This document shows positions 8,122 to 16,978 of a stretch of 64,000 nt of DNA, piece after piece (the stretch's first letter is position 1; every line of letters begins with the position of its first letter). A program made the translations under genes and the position numbers. This DNA is from Streptococcus intermedius SK54 = ATCC 27335 (GTDB taxonomy: Bacteria; Bacillota; Bacilli; Lactobacillales; Streptococcaceae). Below the pieces are notes generated by a model that worked only from the letters and a program-made list of their open reading frames with translations, ran no database searches and was not told where the DNA came from. The DNA is taken from assembly GCF_000413475.1 (NCBI RefSeq), contig NZ_ATFK01000005.1, positions 180,105 through 244,104 on the forward strand, read 5' to 3'.

Positions 8122-9000
8122 CTATTCATATGATTTAATTAGATTAAATAAGGCCTCTACTTCTGATGACGGTGTAGCTGATTTGAGATAAGCGTAATAA
8201 ACTGTAAATGTTATCTGGTCCTCCGGTATTAGAGGGATTTTTATTAAATCATCATCTTCATCAGAAAGTGCGATATCAGCCAGTAAACTAACGCCAATCC
8301 CTTTCTTTAAAAGTTCTTTAAGAATGACAATGTCATCAGTCTTAAAGAATATTTCTGCCTTGTTTTGATACTTTTGATTAAGTAGCTCAAAAGCTTTCAG
8401 GTGAACAAAGTGTTCGTCTAAAAGTATAAAGGATTGATCTACTAATTCTTCAAAAGTGAGGGAAGGAGCAGTGGCAAGAGGATGGTTCTTAGATAAAACG
8501 ACATACAGTTCTTTATGAAAGAGTTCATGTGTCTCTATTGAAGGATGATTGAGTGGTTCAATCAATCCGAGTAAGCTCGCATCTAGTTCTCCCTTAAGGA
8601 GAAGATTTAATAATTCTACGGATCCACCACGAATAGGACGTACCTTTTTTAAAAAATCAAATTCAGTTTCTTTATTTAAGACAGAGAAAAGATACTGAAT
8701 GATAATAGGAGGGAATCCTACAGTAGAGCAATGCACCAAAGAGCGATTAATTTCTTTGCGAGTAGAAATGACCTCAGGTAAAATCAGTTCTGTATGCTTC
8801 AGAAGGATTTGTCCTTGATTAGTTAATTTAAAGGAGCGATGTGAGGGATCATGGTGAATCAATTTGCAATTAAAGGAGTCCTCTAAGCGCTTGATAGCAT
8901 AAGAAATAGATGGTTGGCTGACTTTATGTTGTTTTGCTACTTCCGTATAGGATTGAAGCTGGCAGAGGTCATAAAAATATTGTAGATCTTTTAAATTCAT
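8122..9000 (-). CDS. mleR: LysR-family regulator of malolactic fermentation, MleR-like
   Basis: This 292-residue LysR regulator has an N-terminal winged helix-turn-helix (MNLKDLQYFYDLCQLQSYTEVAKQ then SQPSISYAIKRLE, residues 1-60) and a periplasmic-binding-like effector domain. MleR activates mleS and mleP in related lactic bacteria, with L-malate or acid as the signal. It is encoded on the minus strand with the XRE gene just upstream, and both are divergent from mleS-mleP. The start is backed by AAAGTGAG on the minus strand. The identification rests on the LysR type plus its place beside mleS. Confidence 0.85.
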   Translation of the reverse strand: MNLKDLQYFYDLCQLQSYTEVAKQHKVSQPSISYAIKRLEDSFNCKLIHHDPSHRSFKLTNQGQILLKHTELILPEVISTRKEINRSLVHCSTVGFPPIIIQYLFSVLNKETEFDFLKKVRPIRGGSVELLNLLLKGELDASLLGLIEPLNHPSIETHELFHKELYVVLSKNHPLATAPSLTFEELVDQSFILLDEHFVHLKAFELLNQKYQNKAEIFFKTDDIVILKELLKKGIGVSLLADIALSDEDDDLIKIPLIPEDQITFTVYYAYLKSATPSSEVEALFNLIKSYE

Positions 9001-9125
9001 ATGGGCTCACTTTCATTAATTGGAGAAAAAATAAGTGGAAATCACAAGATAAATAATTTTTATCCGTATCCTACAATTTGACTATACGAGTATTCGCTGG
9101 TTAAAATGTAAGTGAGTCAGGGATA

Positions 9126-9476
9126 TCAAAGATTATCTAAGATACTTTCAAAAATGACCAAGATCTTTTCTCGTTTATCAATAGGGAGCTGTTTAATCTT
9201 CATGTTGATTCTTTTGAGTGAAAGATTGTCAGTCTTATCAGAGGTTGATTCAAGGCTATCAAAATTGAAAAATTCCTCTGGGGTCATCTCTAGGGCGTCA
9301 ATCACTTTTTCAAGACTGTGAATGGTCAGATTCACATTTTGGTTTTCGAGTTGGCTGATATACTTAAGTCCAAGTCCCGCTTGTTCCGAAAGTTCTTCCT
9401 GGCTCATTTTGTTTTGTGTTCGAAAATATTTCACTTTTTTGGAAATATATTGTTGTAAATAGTTTTTAGTTGTCAT
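9126..9476 (-). CDS. XRE-family transcriptional regulator
   Basis: About 116 residues. An HTH of the cro/CI type occupies residues 10-65 (MSQEELSEQAGLGLKYISQLEN), followed by a short helical tail (IDKREKILVIFESILDNL). The ATG at 9476 is preferred over an upstream TTG at 9491; neither has a clear ribosome site. The gene lies 126 bases before mleR on the same strand and divergent from mleS. It probably represses itself through the palindromes just upstream. Whether it also acts on mleS is unknown. Confidence 0.8.
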   Translation of the reverse strand: MTTKNYLQQYISKKVKYFRTQNKMSQEELSEQAGLGLKYISQLENQNVNLTIHSLEKVIDALEMTPEEFFNFDSLESTSDKTDNLSLKRINMKIKQLPIDKREKILVIFESILDNL

Positions 9477-9485
9477 ATAAATAGA

Positions 9486-9533
9486 ATACAAGTTTTGTAT
9501 GATAAAAAAACACCTTAAAAAATACGAAGTATT
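9486..9533. promoter_or_regulatory. pair of ATAC-GTAT palindromes, candidate XRE operators
   Basis: ATACAA-gtt-TTGTAT at 9486-9500 and AATAC-gaa-GTATT at 9521-9533 lie directly upstream of the XRE start. A third related site, ATAC-ga-GTAT (9084-9093), lies between the XRE gene and mleR. Repetition of the same half-site around one regulator suggests its operator. Confidence 0.5.
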
Positions 9534-9846
9534 GTATAAAAAACTTAAATGATTTTTATCTATTGTAACTTGCCTTATAAATTTATATTTTAGTATGGCT
9601 TTATTTGTCCGATGGTAAAGAGCGATTACCGAAAATCTTATGAGTATAGAAATTTATAACATAGAGAGATTAAAGAATCACAAAATGGTGCTTTGAGTAA
9701 TAATCTACAGAATAAAGAGTTTTCAATAACGCTTTACTTCTAGACTCATTATAACATATACACTAACGATTGTATTTTTTAAATAACAAAGTTCGTCTCA
9801 AAATACATATTAAGTGGTATAATATTATCAAAAAGGAGGTTGCACT
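9534..9846 (+). promoter_or_regulatory. mleS upstream region with extended -10 promoter
   Basis: The divergent region carries an extended -10: TG at 9815-9816, one base, TATAAT at 9818-9823. AAAGGAGGT follows at 9832-9840, well placed for the mleS ATG. No good -35 is visible, as expected for an activator-dependent promoter. The rest of the stretch is AT-rich and shows no gene. Confidence 0.65.
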
Positions 9847-11472
9847 ATGACTGCACATGATATTTTAAACAATCCTTTCCTTAATAAAGGGACTGCCTTT
9901 ACCTTAGAGGAGCGGAAGGAACTAGGTCTTATTGGTTTATTGCCACCTTATGTTCAAACCATTGAAGAACAAGCGGTGCAAACTTATGCACAGATGCAAA
10001 CAAAAGCCAATGATTTGGAAAAGCGTCTTTTCCTAATGGAAATTTTTAATACCAACCGGACTCTTTTCTATTACCTCTTTTCTCAACATTTGGAGGAATT
10101 CAATCCAATTGTATACGATCCAACCATTGCAGATACCATTGAAGGCTACAGTGACCTCTTTGTAGATCCGCAATATGCGGGGTATCTTGATATTAATCAT
10201 CCTGAAAATATTGAAGCCACTTTGAAAAATGCTGCTGGGAATCGCGAGATTCGTCTCATTGTTGTAACAGATGCAGAAGGAATCCTTGGAATCGGTGACT
10301 GGGGAACAAATGGTGTCGATATTTCTGTTGGGAAATTGATGGTCTACACGGGTGCTGCTGGAATCGATCCTTCTATGGTCCTTCCTTTAGTCATTGATGC
10401 AGGGACTAACCGTGAAGAACTTCGTAACAATCCTAATTACTTAGGGAATCGTCACGAACGGGTTCGCGGAGATCGTTACTACGACTTCATTGACCAATTT
10501 GTTCAAACAGCAGAACGTCTCTTTCCTAAACTCTACCTTCACTGGGAAGACTTCGGCCGCTTAAATGCTGCCAATATTCTTGAAAAATACCGGAAACAAA
10601 TTCCAACTTTTAATGATGATATTCAAGGTACAGGAATCGTTACCTTGGGTGGTATCTTTGGTTCACTGGATATTAGTGGTGAAAAATTAACAGATCAAGT
10701 TTATCTCTGCTATGGTGGTGGTACTGCGGGTGCAGGAATTGCCTCTCGTGTTCTTCGTGAAATGGTGAGTGAAGGTCTTTCTGAAGAAGAAGCTTATAAA
10801 CGTTTCTTTATGGTTGATAAGCAGGGTCTTCTCTTTGATGACATGGATGACCTAACTCCTGAGCAAAAACCGTTTGCTAAGAAACGTGCTGACTTTACTA
10901 ACGCAGACAAGTTGACTGACCTGCTTGAAGTAGTGAAGACTGTGAAGCCAACCATTCTTGTAGGAACGTCAACTCAACCTAATACCTTCACTAAAGAAGT
11001 AGTAGAAGCTATGTGTGAAAACACAGAACGTCCAATGATCTTCCCCTTGTCAAATCCAACCAAATTGGCAGAAGCAAGTGCCAAAGATTTGATCGAATGG
11101 TCAGATGGCAAAGCTTTTGTTGCAACGGGAATTCCTGCTGATACGGTTTCTTATAAAGGTGTAGACTATGTGATTGGTCAAGCAAATAATGCCTTGATTT
11201 ACCCAGGCCTTGGTCTAGGTATGCTGGCTTCTGAAGCAAGTCTTTTGACTGATGAAATGATTGGAGCAGCGGCTCATTCATTGAGTGGTATTGTCAATCC
11301 AGGTCAACCAGGAGCTCCTGTTTTGCCGCCATTCAAGTATGTAGCAGATGTTTCTATTAAAGTAGCGGAAGCAGTCGCTAAAAAAGCGCAAGAGCAAGGT
11401 CTTGCACGCGCTAAGGAAACAGATATGGCCAAAGCCGTTCGTGATTTGAAGTGGTATCCAGAGTATAGATAA
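9847..11472 (+). CDS. mleS: malolactic enzyme
   Basis: This 541-residue member of the malic enzyme family converts L-malate directly to L-lactate and CO2 with tightly bound NAD+ and Mn2+. Visible motifs include [14 protein letters not shown], the metal-site NDDIQGTG and the Rossmann [10 protein letters not shown] region, followed by FPLSNPT. Length and motif spelling fit lactic-bacterial MleS rather than NAD(P)-malic enzymes. MleS and MleP together deacidify the cytoplasm and generate proton-motive force. The gene is the core of the second rpsI-bounded block and reads towards mleP 76 bases away. Confidence 0.93.
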   Translation: MTAHDILNNPFLNKGTAFTLEERKELGLIGLLPPYVQTIEEQAVQTYAQMQTKANDLEKRLFLMEIFNTNRTLFYYLFSQHLEEFNPIVYDPTIADTIEGYSDLFVDPQYAGYLDINHPENIEATLKNAAGNREIRLIVVTDAEGILGIGDWGTNGVDISVGKLMVYTGAAGIDPSMVLPLVIDAGTNREELRNNPNYLGNRHERVRGDRYYDFIDQFVQTAERLFPKLYLHWEDFGRLNAANILEKYRKQIPTFNDDIQGTGIVTLGGIFGSLDISGEKLTDQVYLCYGGGTAGAGIASRVLREMVSEGLSEEEAYKRFFMVDKQGLLFDDMDDLTPEQKPFAKKRADFTNADKLTDLLEVVKTVKPTILVGTSTQPNTFTKEVVEAMCENTERPMIFPLSNPTKLAEASAKDLIEWSDGKAFVATGIPADTVSYKGVDYVIGQANNALIYPGLGLGMLASEASLLTDEMIGAAAHSLSGIVNPGQPGAPVLPPFKYVADVSIKVAEAVAKKAQEQGLARAKETDMAKAVRDLKWYPEYR

Positions 11473-11548
11473 TTCATTCCTGCTGCTATCCTTCTATAGC
11501 GACAGATTTGTATGGGCTGTGGACTTAAGAAATTTAGAAAGGATACCT

Positions 11549-12496
11549 ATGTCACTCTTTTTAACTTCGATTACGAGTATCATTCCGATTATCGCTATTA
11601 TTGTTTTGGGGTATATTCTTCAGGTGAAGGGATGGTTTGGAGATGCCTTTGGACCTAACCTATCTCGTTTGATCATGAATGTAGCCTTGCCAGCATCAAT
11701 CTTTGTGTCGGTGATGAAATACCTAACACTAGATAAACTAATCAGTCTTTCTGGAGGTCTCCTTTATACTTTTATAGCCTTTATCTTGGGATATATCGTA
11801 GCTTATATTGCAGTTATACTTTTCAAGGTCCGTCCAGGACGGCGAGGGACCATGATTAATACCTTTGTGAATGCCAATACTATTTTTATCGGTTTACCAT
11901 TAAACGTTGCTCTTTTTGGTGATCAGGCTCTTCCTTATTTCTTAATTTACTATATCACCAATACGATTTCCACCTGGACATTGGGCGTGTATTTGATGAC
12001 GAGCGATAGTAAATCGGGTCAAAGCAAGAAGACAACTAAATTTGACTGGAAGAAATTGCTACCAGCTCCGCTTGTAGGTTTTCTTGTGGCTCTAATAGTT
12101 TTGATTCTTCGAATCTCTATTCCAGATTTCGCAACGAATACCTTAACCTATGTTGGAAATATCGTCACTCCCCTATCTCTGATTTATATTGGTATCGTTC
12201 TTGCAAAGGCAGGATTGAAAACTATTACTTTTGATAAAGATACAATTGTCACTTTAGTTGGACGCTTTATCCTAGCTCCTCTAATCATGCTTCTTGTATT
12301 GAAGTTCTTTGCACCAAATATGGCGACAGTAGAATTTAAGACCTTTATGATTCAGTCCGCTACACCAGCTTTAGCTGTTCTCCCGATCCTTGCTAATCAA
12401 GGAAAAGGAGATGTGGAATTCTCTACGAATGTAGTGACTCTAAGTACGATTCTATTTATAGTTGTTATTCCAATATTACAAACTTTATTAGGATAA
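11549..12496 (+). CDS. mleP: malate permease, AEC (auxin efflux carrier) family
   Basis: A 315-residue membrane protein with about ten hydrophobic helices, the AEC-family pattern. Helix 1 includes IIAIIVLGYIL and a late segment reads QSATPALAVLPILANQ. AEC proteins next to mleS exchange malate for lactate. I moved the start to the ATG at 11549 because AGAAAGGA (11537-11543) stands just before it; an ATG at 11519 lacks such a site. No terminator separates it from mleS, so the two form an operon. Confidence 0.88.
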   Translation: MSLFLTSITSIIPIIAIIVLGYILQVKGWFGDAFGPNLSRLIMNVALPASIFVSVMKYLTLDKLISLSGGLLYTFIAFILGYIVAYIAVILFKVRPGRRGTMINTFVNANTIFIGLPLNVALFGDQALPYFLIYYITNTISTWTLGVYLMTSDSKSGQSKKTTKFDWKKLLPAPLVGFLVALIVLILRISIPDFATNTLTYVGNIVTPLSLIYIGIVLAKAGLKTITFDKDTIVTLVGRFILAPLIMLLVLKFFAPNMATVEFKTFMIQSATPALAVLPILANQGKGDVEFSTNVVTLSTILFIVVIPILQTLLG

Positions 12497-12647
12497 GAAG
12501 GAAGAGGATAGGATTGAAAGTTCTGAGTTAAGAAATTCCCCTATTTAAAAAATATTGATTCCAATTTTATGAAATTAATCAGTAGATATCGTTTTGAAAA
12601 GCCTTGATATTACGCTATTTTTAGTCCAACTGAAACCCACGCTTTCC

Positions 12648-12698
12648 AAACCAGATCTTAAGAAAGCTCGTAAAGCATCATAATTCTCAAAACGTTAA
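12648..12698 (+). repeat. displaced rpsI 3' end, copy C (putative attachment site, decayed)
   Basis: These 51 bases match the end of rpsI more closely in DNA than copy B does (CTTAAGAAAGCTCGTAAAGC is shared). They carry a Gly-to-Asp change and a Gln-to-stop change at 12681, so the copy has drifted. TAATTC-aaaa-GAATTA follows, like copy B. I take this as the outermost attachment site of the two-element array. Confidence 0.85.
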
Positions 12699-12721
12699 TT
12701 CAAAAGAATTACGATACTTAT

Positions 12722-12750
12722 AAAGAGCACCTCGAAAGGTGCTCTTTTTT
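12722..12750 (+). terminator. terminator after rpsI copy C
   Basis: AAAGAGCACCT (12722-12732) pairs perfectly with AGGTGCTCTTT (12737-12747) around a CGAA tetraloop, followed by T. It was probably the original rpsI terminator before integration. It also faces the end of the glutathione peroxidase gene on the other strand. Confidence 0.85.
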
Positions 12751-12756
12751 ATAATG

Positions 12757-13233
12757 TTATAATAGCTTTTGTAAACTTTCCTCAATCTCTTTAGGTTCTG
12801 CTTTAGATGAAAATCGTTTCACAACTTGCCCTTCTCGGTTTATTAAGAATTTAGTAAAATTCCATTCGATTCTTTTTCCGAGGGGGCCAGCTTGTTGTTC
12901 TTTTAGCCAGATATAGAGAGGATCTGCTTCCTTACCATTGACTTTAACTTTAGCAAAACGTGGAAAAGTAGTTTGGTAGTGGAGGCTGCAAAAACGATTG
13001 ATTTCTTCTGCTGTACCTGGTGCCTGCCCCATAAATTGATTACAAGGAAAGTCGAGGATTTCAAAGCCCTGGTTTTGATAGCGGGTGTAGAGGTGTTGTA
13101 GTCCCTTATATTGGGGGGTCAGGCCACAACCTGTTGCAGTATTGACAATAAGCAGAACATTCCCTTTATAAATTTCTAGGGAGATAGATCGATTATTCTG
13201 ATCGAAAATGGAAAAATCATATATTTTAGTCAT
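12757..13233 (-). CDS. gpo: glutathione peroxidase family protein
   Basis: A 158-residue thioredoxin-fold peroxidase. The peroxidatic Cys is at residue 36 within NTATGCGLTPQ, the active-site Gln/Trp context is represented by FPCNQFMGQ, and the Trp-Asn motif is WNFTKFLINREG. It reduces peroxides with thioredoxin or glutathione. The Cys context is usually Ala-Ser-x-Cys-Gly; here it is Ala-Thr-Gly-Cys-Gly, a mild variant. It is a single gene on the minus strand, outside the rpsI-bounded blocks. Confidence 0.9.
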   Translation of the reverse strand: MTKIYDFSIFDQNNRSISLEIYKGNVLLIVNTATGCGLTPQYKGLQHLYTRYQNQGFEILDFPCNQFMGQAPGTAEEINRFCSLHYQTTFPRFAKVKVNGKEADPLYIWLKEQQAGPLGKRIEWNFTKFLINREGQVVKRFSSKAEPKEIEESLQKLL

Positions 13234-13420
13234 AAGTGCTTCTCTCCTATTTTTCTTTCATTGTAACAGTTTTTATCTTATTAGTCGATTCTAAAAAGAT
13301 TTTCCATTTAGAATGGATTTGTTATATTCAATAAAATTGAAAAAAGTTTAGGAAGTATCGTGTCAGTCATGAAGTATAAAAAAACAGATAATATTTACAA
13401 GACGAAAACAGATATTTATC

Positions 13421-13474
13421 AGAAAACGTTTACAAATAGAATTAAAAATGATATGATTTGTATAAACCGGTTTA
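13421..13474 (+). promoter_or_regulatory. hyaluronate lyase promoter with cre and RegR operator
   Basis: TTTACA (13429-13434) and TATGAT (13452-13457) are 17 bases apart. A cre-like site AGAAAACGTTTACA (13421-13434) overlaps the -35 and matches the catabolite-response consensus at all but one position. The perfect palindrome TAAACCGGTTTA (13463-13474) covers the expected start point and recurs at the other operon promoters of this locus. The sequence predicts repression both by CcpA and by the LacI-type RegR. The rest of the 311-base gap (13234-13544) shows nothing else. Confidence 0.8.
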
Positions 13475-13544
13475 CTAAAAGAATAAATTTCATTTTGAGA
13501 TTTATAGCTCTTTATTTTATAGAATAATTAATTGAGGTTTATAC

Positions 13545-16500
13545 ATGCAATCAAAAACAAAAAAGATGCTATTTAGTCTGTCATCTCTTGCATTATCAGG
13601 ATTTTTACTTCATCATTTATTGACAGTTACAGCAGACGAAACGCCAATAAATGCCACTCAGCAAACTCAGAAGCAATCTACTGCTGAAAAAGTGCAACAG
13701 GTAGAAAAAAATCTTGTAAAAAATGGAAATTTCAGTCAAACAGAAGCAAAAAGTGGCCTTTGGACAGGAGTAAAAGCTGTTGGATGGAATGCTTGGCTTG
13801 ATACTACAAAAAGCTCTACCAATACTTCAGCAAGAACGATTGAAGTAAAAGATAATGCGGTTACTATTTCTGGAACAGAAACTTTGCGAGCGGTTGTTTA
13901 TCAAGAAGTGAATTTACAGCCAAATAAAAAATATAAATTGCGTTTTAAGGTTAAAACGGGAAATAAGACGGGAATTGCCAAAGTCCGAATTATTGAAGAA
14001 GTAGGAGACAAGAAACAATTCTGGAATTCTTCTGAATTTAAAGGAACCGAAGACTGGAAGACGGTTGAAACTGATTATAGTCCAACTTTATCCGTGAACA
14101 AGATCAAGTTAGAATTATTCTACGAAACAGGGACAGGAACGGTTTCTTTCAAAGATGTAGAATTGGTGGAAGCCCCCAATCAGTCAGTTGACAAATCTCA
14201 AACATCTGAAAAGAGTTTAGAGGAAATGGTCAATTTGCCTTTTGGGAAAAAGTACGTCTTCACTAGAGAAGATTATACATATACTGTTGAAAATAGTAGT
14301 ATTGCGACTGTAAAAAATGGTATTGTAGAACCTTTGAAAGAAGGGACAACCACTATCACAGTCTCTAAAGATGGGAAAGAAATCAAAAAGATTCCTTTGA
14401 CAGTAAAGCCTTCTGTAAAGGATAAATACACAGAACGATTGGATGATTGGAATGGTATTATTGCTGGAAATCAATACTATAATTCTAGTAATGACAATAT
14501 GAAGAAATTGAACCAAGAATTAGAAGGAAAGGTCAAGAAGAGTTTAGAAAGTATTGATTCACAAGCTGATCGGAAAAGCCTTTGGAAGGAATTATCAGAC
14601 TATCAAAAATCCTCTAATTTAACTGCTACTTATCGTAAATTAGAAGAAATGGCGAAACAAGTGACCAATCCTTCATCTCAATATTATCAAGATGCTAAAG
14701 TTATTCGTACAGTAAGAGATGCGATGGAATGGCTTCATAAAAATGTCTATAACAGCTCAAAAAGCATTGTTGGAAACTGGTGGGATTATGAAATCGGTAC
14801 ACCACGTGCAATCAATAATACGCTATCTTTGATGAAAGAGTATTTCTCCGATAATGAAATCAAAACTTATACCGATGTTATTGAGAAATTTGTGCCGGAT
14901 CCAGAAAATTTCCGAAAAACAACAAATAATCCTTTTAAAGCTTTGGGCGGAAACCTAGTTGATATGGGACGAGTTAAAGTAATTGCAGGTCTTTTACGTA
15001 AAGATGATCAAGAAATTTCATCAACGATTCGTTCAATTGAACAAGTATTTACTTTGGTTAATAAAGGCGAGGGTTTTTATCAAGATGGCTCTTACATTGA
15101 CCATACAAATGTTGCTTATACAGGTGCTTACGGTAGTGTTTTAATTGATGGTTTATCTCAGTTGTTACCAGTTATTCAAAAGACAGACACTCCAATTGAT
15201 ACAGCAAAAATGCAGACAATGTATCATTGGATTAACAAGTCATTTGCGCCCTTGATGGTTCATGGAGAATTAATGGACTTAAGCCGCGGACGCTCTATTA
15301 GTCGCGCTAATAGTGAAGATCATGTAGCAGCAGTTGAAGTACTTAGAGGGATTCATCGCATTGCCGAAATGTCTGAAGGAGAAATAAAACAAAATCTGAA
15401 ATCTCTTGTAAAGACAATTGTAAAATCTGATACTTACCATGATGTCTTTAGAAATTTGAAGACTTACAAAGATATTAATTTGATGGAAGCTTTGTTGAAA
15501 GATGATACAGTGCCGGTCACTCCGCGAGAAAGTTATTTATCAGCTTTTAACAATATGGATAAAACTGCTATGTATAATGCAGAAAAGGATTTTGGCTTTG
15601 GGCTATCTATGTTTTCTAGTCGTACGTTAAATTATGAAAGTATGAACAAGGAAAATAAACGTGGTTGGCACACTGGTGATGGAATGTTTTATCTGTATAA
15701 TGGTGATTTGAGCCATTATAGTAATGGCTACTGGCCAACAGTGAATCCTTATAAGATGCCAGGAACAACAGAGACAGATGCCAAGCGTTCTGATACAGAA
15801 ACTGGGAAAGTGTTGCCATCTGGTTTTGTAGGAACCAATAAACTGGATGAGAAAAATGCAACCGCAGCAATGGACTTCACTAACTGGAACAAAACTTTAA
15901 CGGTTCATAAGAGTTGGTTTATGCTGAATGATAAAATAGCTTTTCTTGGAAGTAATATCAAGAATACATCAAAGGATGCGGCATCAACAACTATTGAGCA
16001 AAGAAAGGTTGAAAAAAATAGCCCATATAAGGTCTATGTCAATGATAAGGAAGCGAACTTGACGGATAAAGAACAAGCATACAATGAAACGAAGAGTGTC
16101 TTTCTTGAATCTGCAGATAAGAAAAGGAGTATTGGTTATTTCTTCTTTAAAAAGAGCAATCTTACAATGATGAAAGCTATCCAAAAAGGTGCGTGGAAAG
16201 ATATCAATGATGCTCAGCCAGCAGCTCAATTACAAAATGAATTTATCACAATTAGTCAGGCGCATAAACAAAATGGGGATAGTTATGGCTATATGCTTAT
16301 TCCAAATGTAGATCGTGCTACTTTTAATCAAATGGTGAAAGATTTAGAGGGTAGTCTTCTTGAAAATGATGATAAATTACAAGCAGTCTATGATGCGAAG
16401 CAGAAAATTTGGGGAATTGTCAAATATGACGATTCTGCGTCCACAATTTCCAATAAATTCCAAGTTTTGAAACGAGGGATCTATACTATTCGTAAGGAAA

Positions 16501-16736
16501 ATAGTGGCTATAAAGTTTCTTACTACAATCCAGAAACAAAGAACTCTGCTAGTAAAGATAGTGTCTTTAAAGAATTAGCATCAAAACCAACTGTTGAAGA
16601 TTCGTCAAAAAAGACAGGAAAAATAACGAAAGAAAATCAGCCAACACTTCCTCAAACAGGGGAATATAGCGGCGTTTTACCTCTTGTAGGTATGCTATTG
16701 ATGGGAAGCGGTTATTTTAGTCTTCGATTGAAATAA
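13545..16736 (+). CDS. hysA: hyaluronate lyase, LPXTG-anchored (polysaccharide lyase family 8)
   Basis: A 1063-residue surface enzyme that cleaves hyaluronan by beta-elimination to unsaturated disaccharide. It has a signal peptide (about residues 1-30), a galactose-binding-like N-terminal domain (about 50-210), a short Ig-like linker, the helical lyase domain and beta-sandwich domains. Catalytic residues can be placed by analogy with the pneumococcal enzyme: Asn470 (GGNLVDMG), His520 and Tyr529 ([12 protein letters not shown]), Arg in SRGRSIS. LPQTG, a hydrophobic helix and an Arg/Lys tail at the C-terminus direct sortase anchoring. It is the first gene of the hyaluronan locus, with its own promoter. 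Confidence 0.95.
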   Translation: MQSKTKKMLFSLSSLALSGFLLHHLLTVTADETPINATQQTQKQSTAEKVQQVEKNLVKNGNFSQTEAKSGLWTGVKAVGWNAWLDTTKSSTNTSARTIEVKDNAVTISGTETLRAVVYQEVNLQPNKKYKLRFKVKTGNKTGIAKVRIIEEVGDKKQFWNSSEFKGTEDWKTVETDYSPTLSVNKIKLELFYETGTGTVSFKDVELVEAPNQSVDKSQTSEKSLEEMVNLPFGKKYVFTREDYTYTVENSSIATVKNGIVEPLKEGTTTITVSKDGKEIKKIPLTVKPSVKDKYTERLDDWNGIIAGNQYYNSSNDNMKKLNQELEGKVKKSLESIDSQADRKSLWKELSDYQKSSNLTATYRKLEEMAKQVTNPSSQYYQDAKVIRTVRDAMEWLHKNVYNSSKSIVGNWWDYEIGTPRAINNTLSLMKEYFSDNEIKTYTDVIEKFVPDPENFRKTTNNPFKALGGNLVDMGRVKVIAGLLRKDDQEISSTIRSIEQVFTLVNKGEGFYQDGSYIDHTNVAYTGAYGSVLIDGLSQLLPVIQKTDTPIDTAKMQTMYHWINKSFAPLMVHGELMDLSRGRSISRANSEDHVAAVEVLRGIHRIAEMSEGEIKQNLKSLVKTIVKSDTYHDVFRNLKTYKDINLMEALLKDDTVPVTPRESYLSAFNNMDKTAMYNAEKDFGFGLSMFSSRTLNYESMNKENKRGWHTGDGMFYLYNGDLSHYSNGYWPTVNPYKMPGTTETDAKRSDTETGKVLPSGFVGTNKLDEKNATAAMDFTNWNKTLTVHKSWFMLNDKIAFLGSNIKNTSKDAASTTIEQRKVEKNSPYKVYVNDKEANLTDKEQAYNETKSVFLESADKKRSIGYFFFKKSNLTMMKAIQKGAWKDINDAQPAAQLQNEFITISQAHKQNGDSYGYMLIPNVDRATFNQMVKDLEGSLLENDDKLQAVYDAKQKIWGIVKYDDSASTISNKFQVLKRGIYTIRKENSGYKVSYYNPETKNSASKDSVFKELASKPTVEDSSKKTGKITKENQPTLPQTGEYSGVLPLVGMLLMGSGYFSLRLK

Positions 16737-16742
16737 GTCCCC

Positions 16743-16780
16743 AAAAACCGAGAATCTAAGGATTAGGTTTTCGGTTTTTT
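16743..16780 (+). terminator. hyaluronate lyase terminator
   Basis: AAAAACCGA (16743-16751) pairs with TCGGTTTTT (16771-16779) around an internal AT-rich loop that itself contains a partial stem. A T run follows. Confidence 0.75.
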
Positions 16781-16883
16781 GATTATGTAACTTTCCGTCT
16801 ATCTTGCTCCGTCATGATTGTTACTTAATTAATAGTTATGATGATAGAAAAATAAAAAAAAATTACATAAAATTAGAAGTTTG

Positions 16884-16919
16884 TTGCCTATTTTTAACTA
16901 AAATATTATATAATATAAT
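16884..16919 (+). promoter_or_regulatory. promoter of the collagen-binding-type adhesin
   Basis: TTGCCT (16884-16889) with TATAAT at 16909-16914, and a second overlapping TATAAT at 16914-16919. The spacing of 19 bases is long. No AAACCGGTTT operator is present, so this gene appears independent of RegR. Confidence 0.45.
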
Positions 16920-16978
16920 ACATGAGGTAACTATTTAATGATTGTTACGATTTTTATTTGGTTGGAGGAACTATAATA

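Noticed and set aside
9112..9321. Plus-strand 69-codon frame
   Set aside because: It is the antisense of the XRE gene and rich in repeated Ser/Leu from reverse reading.
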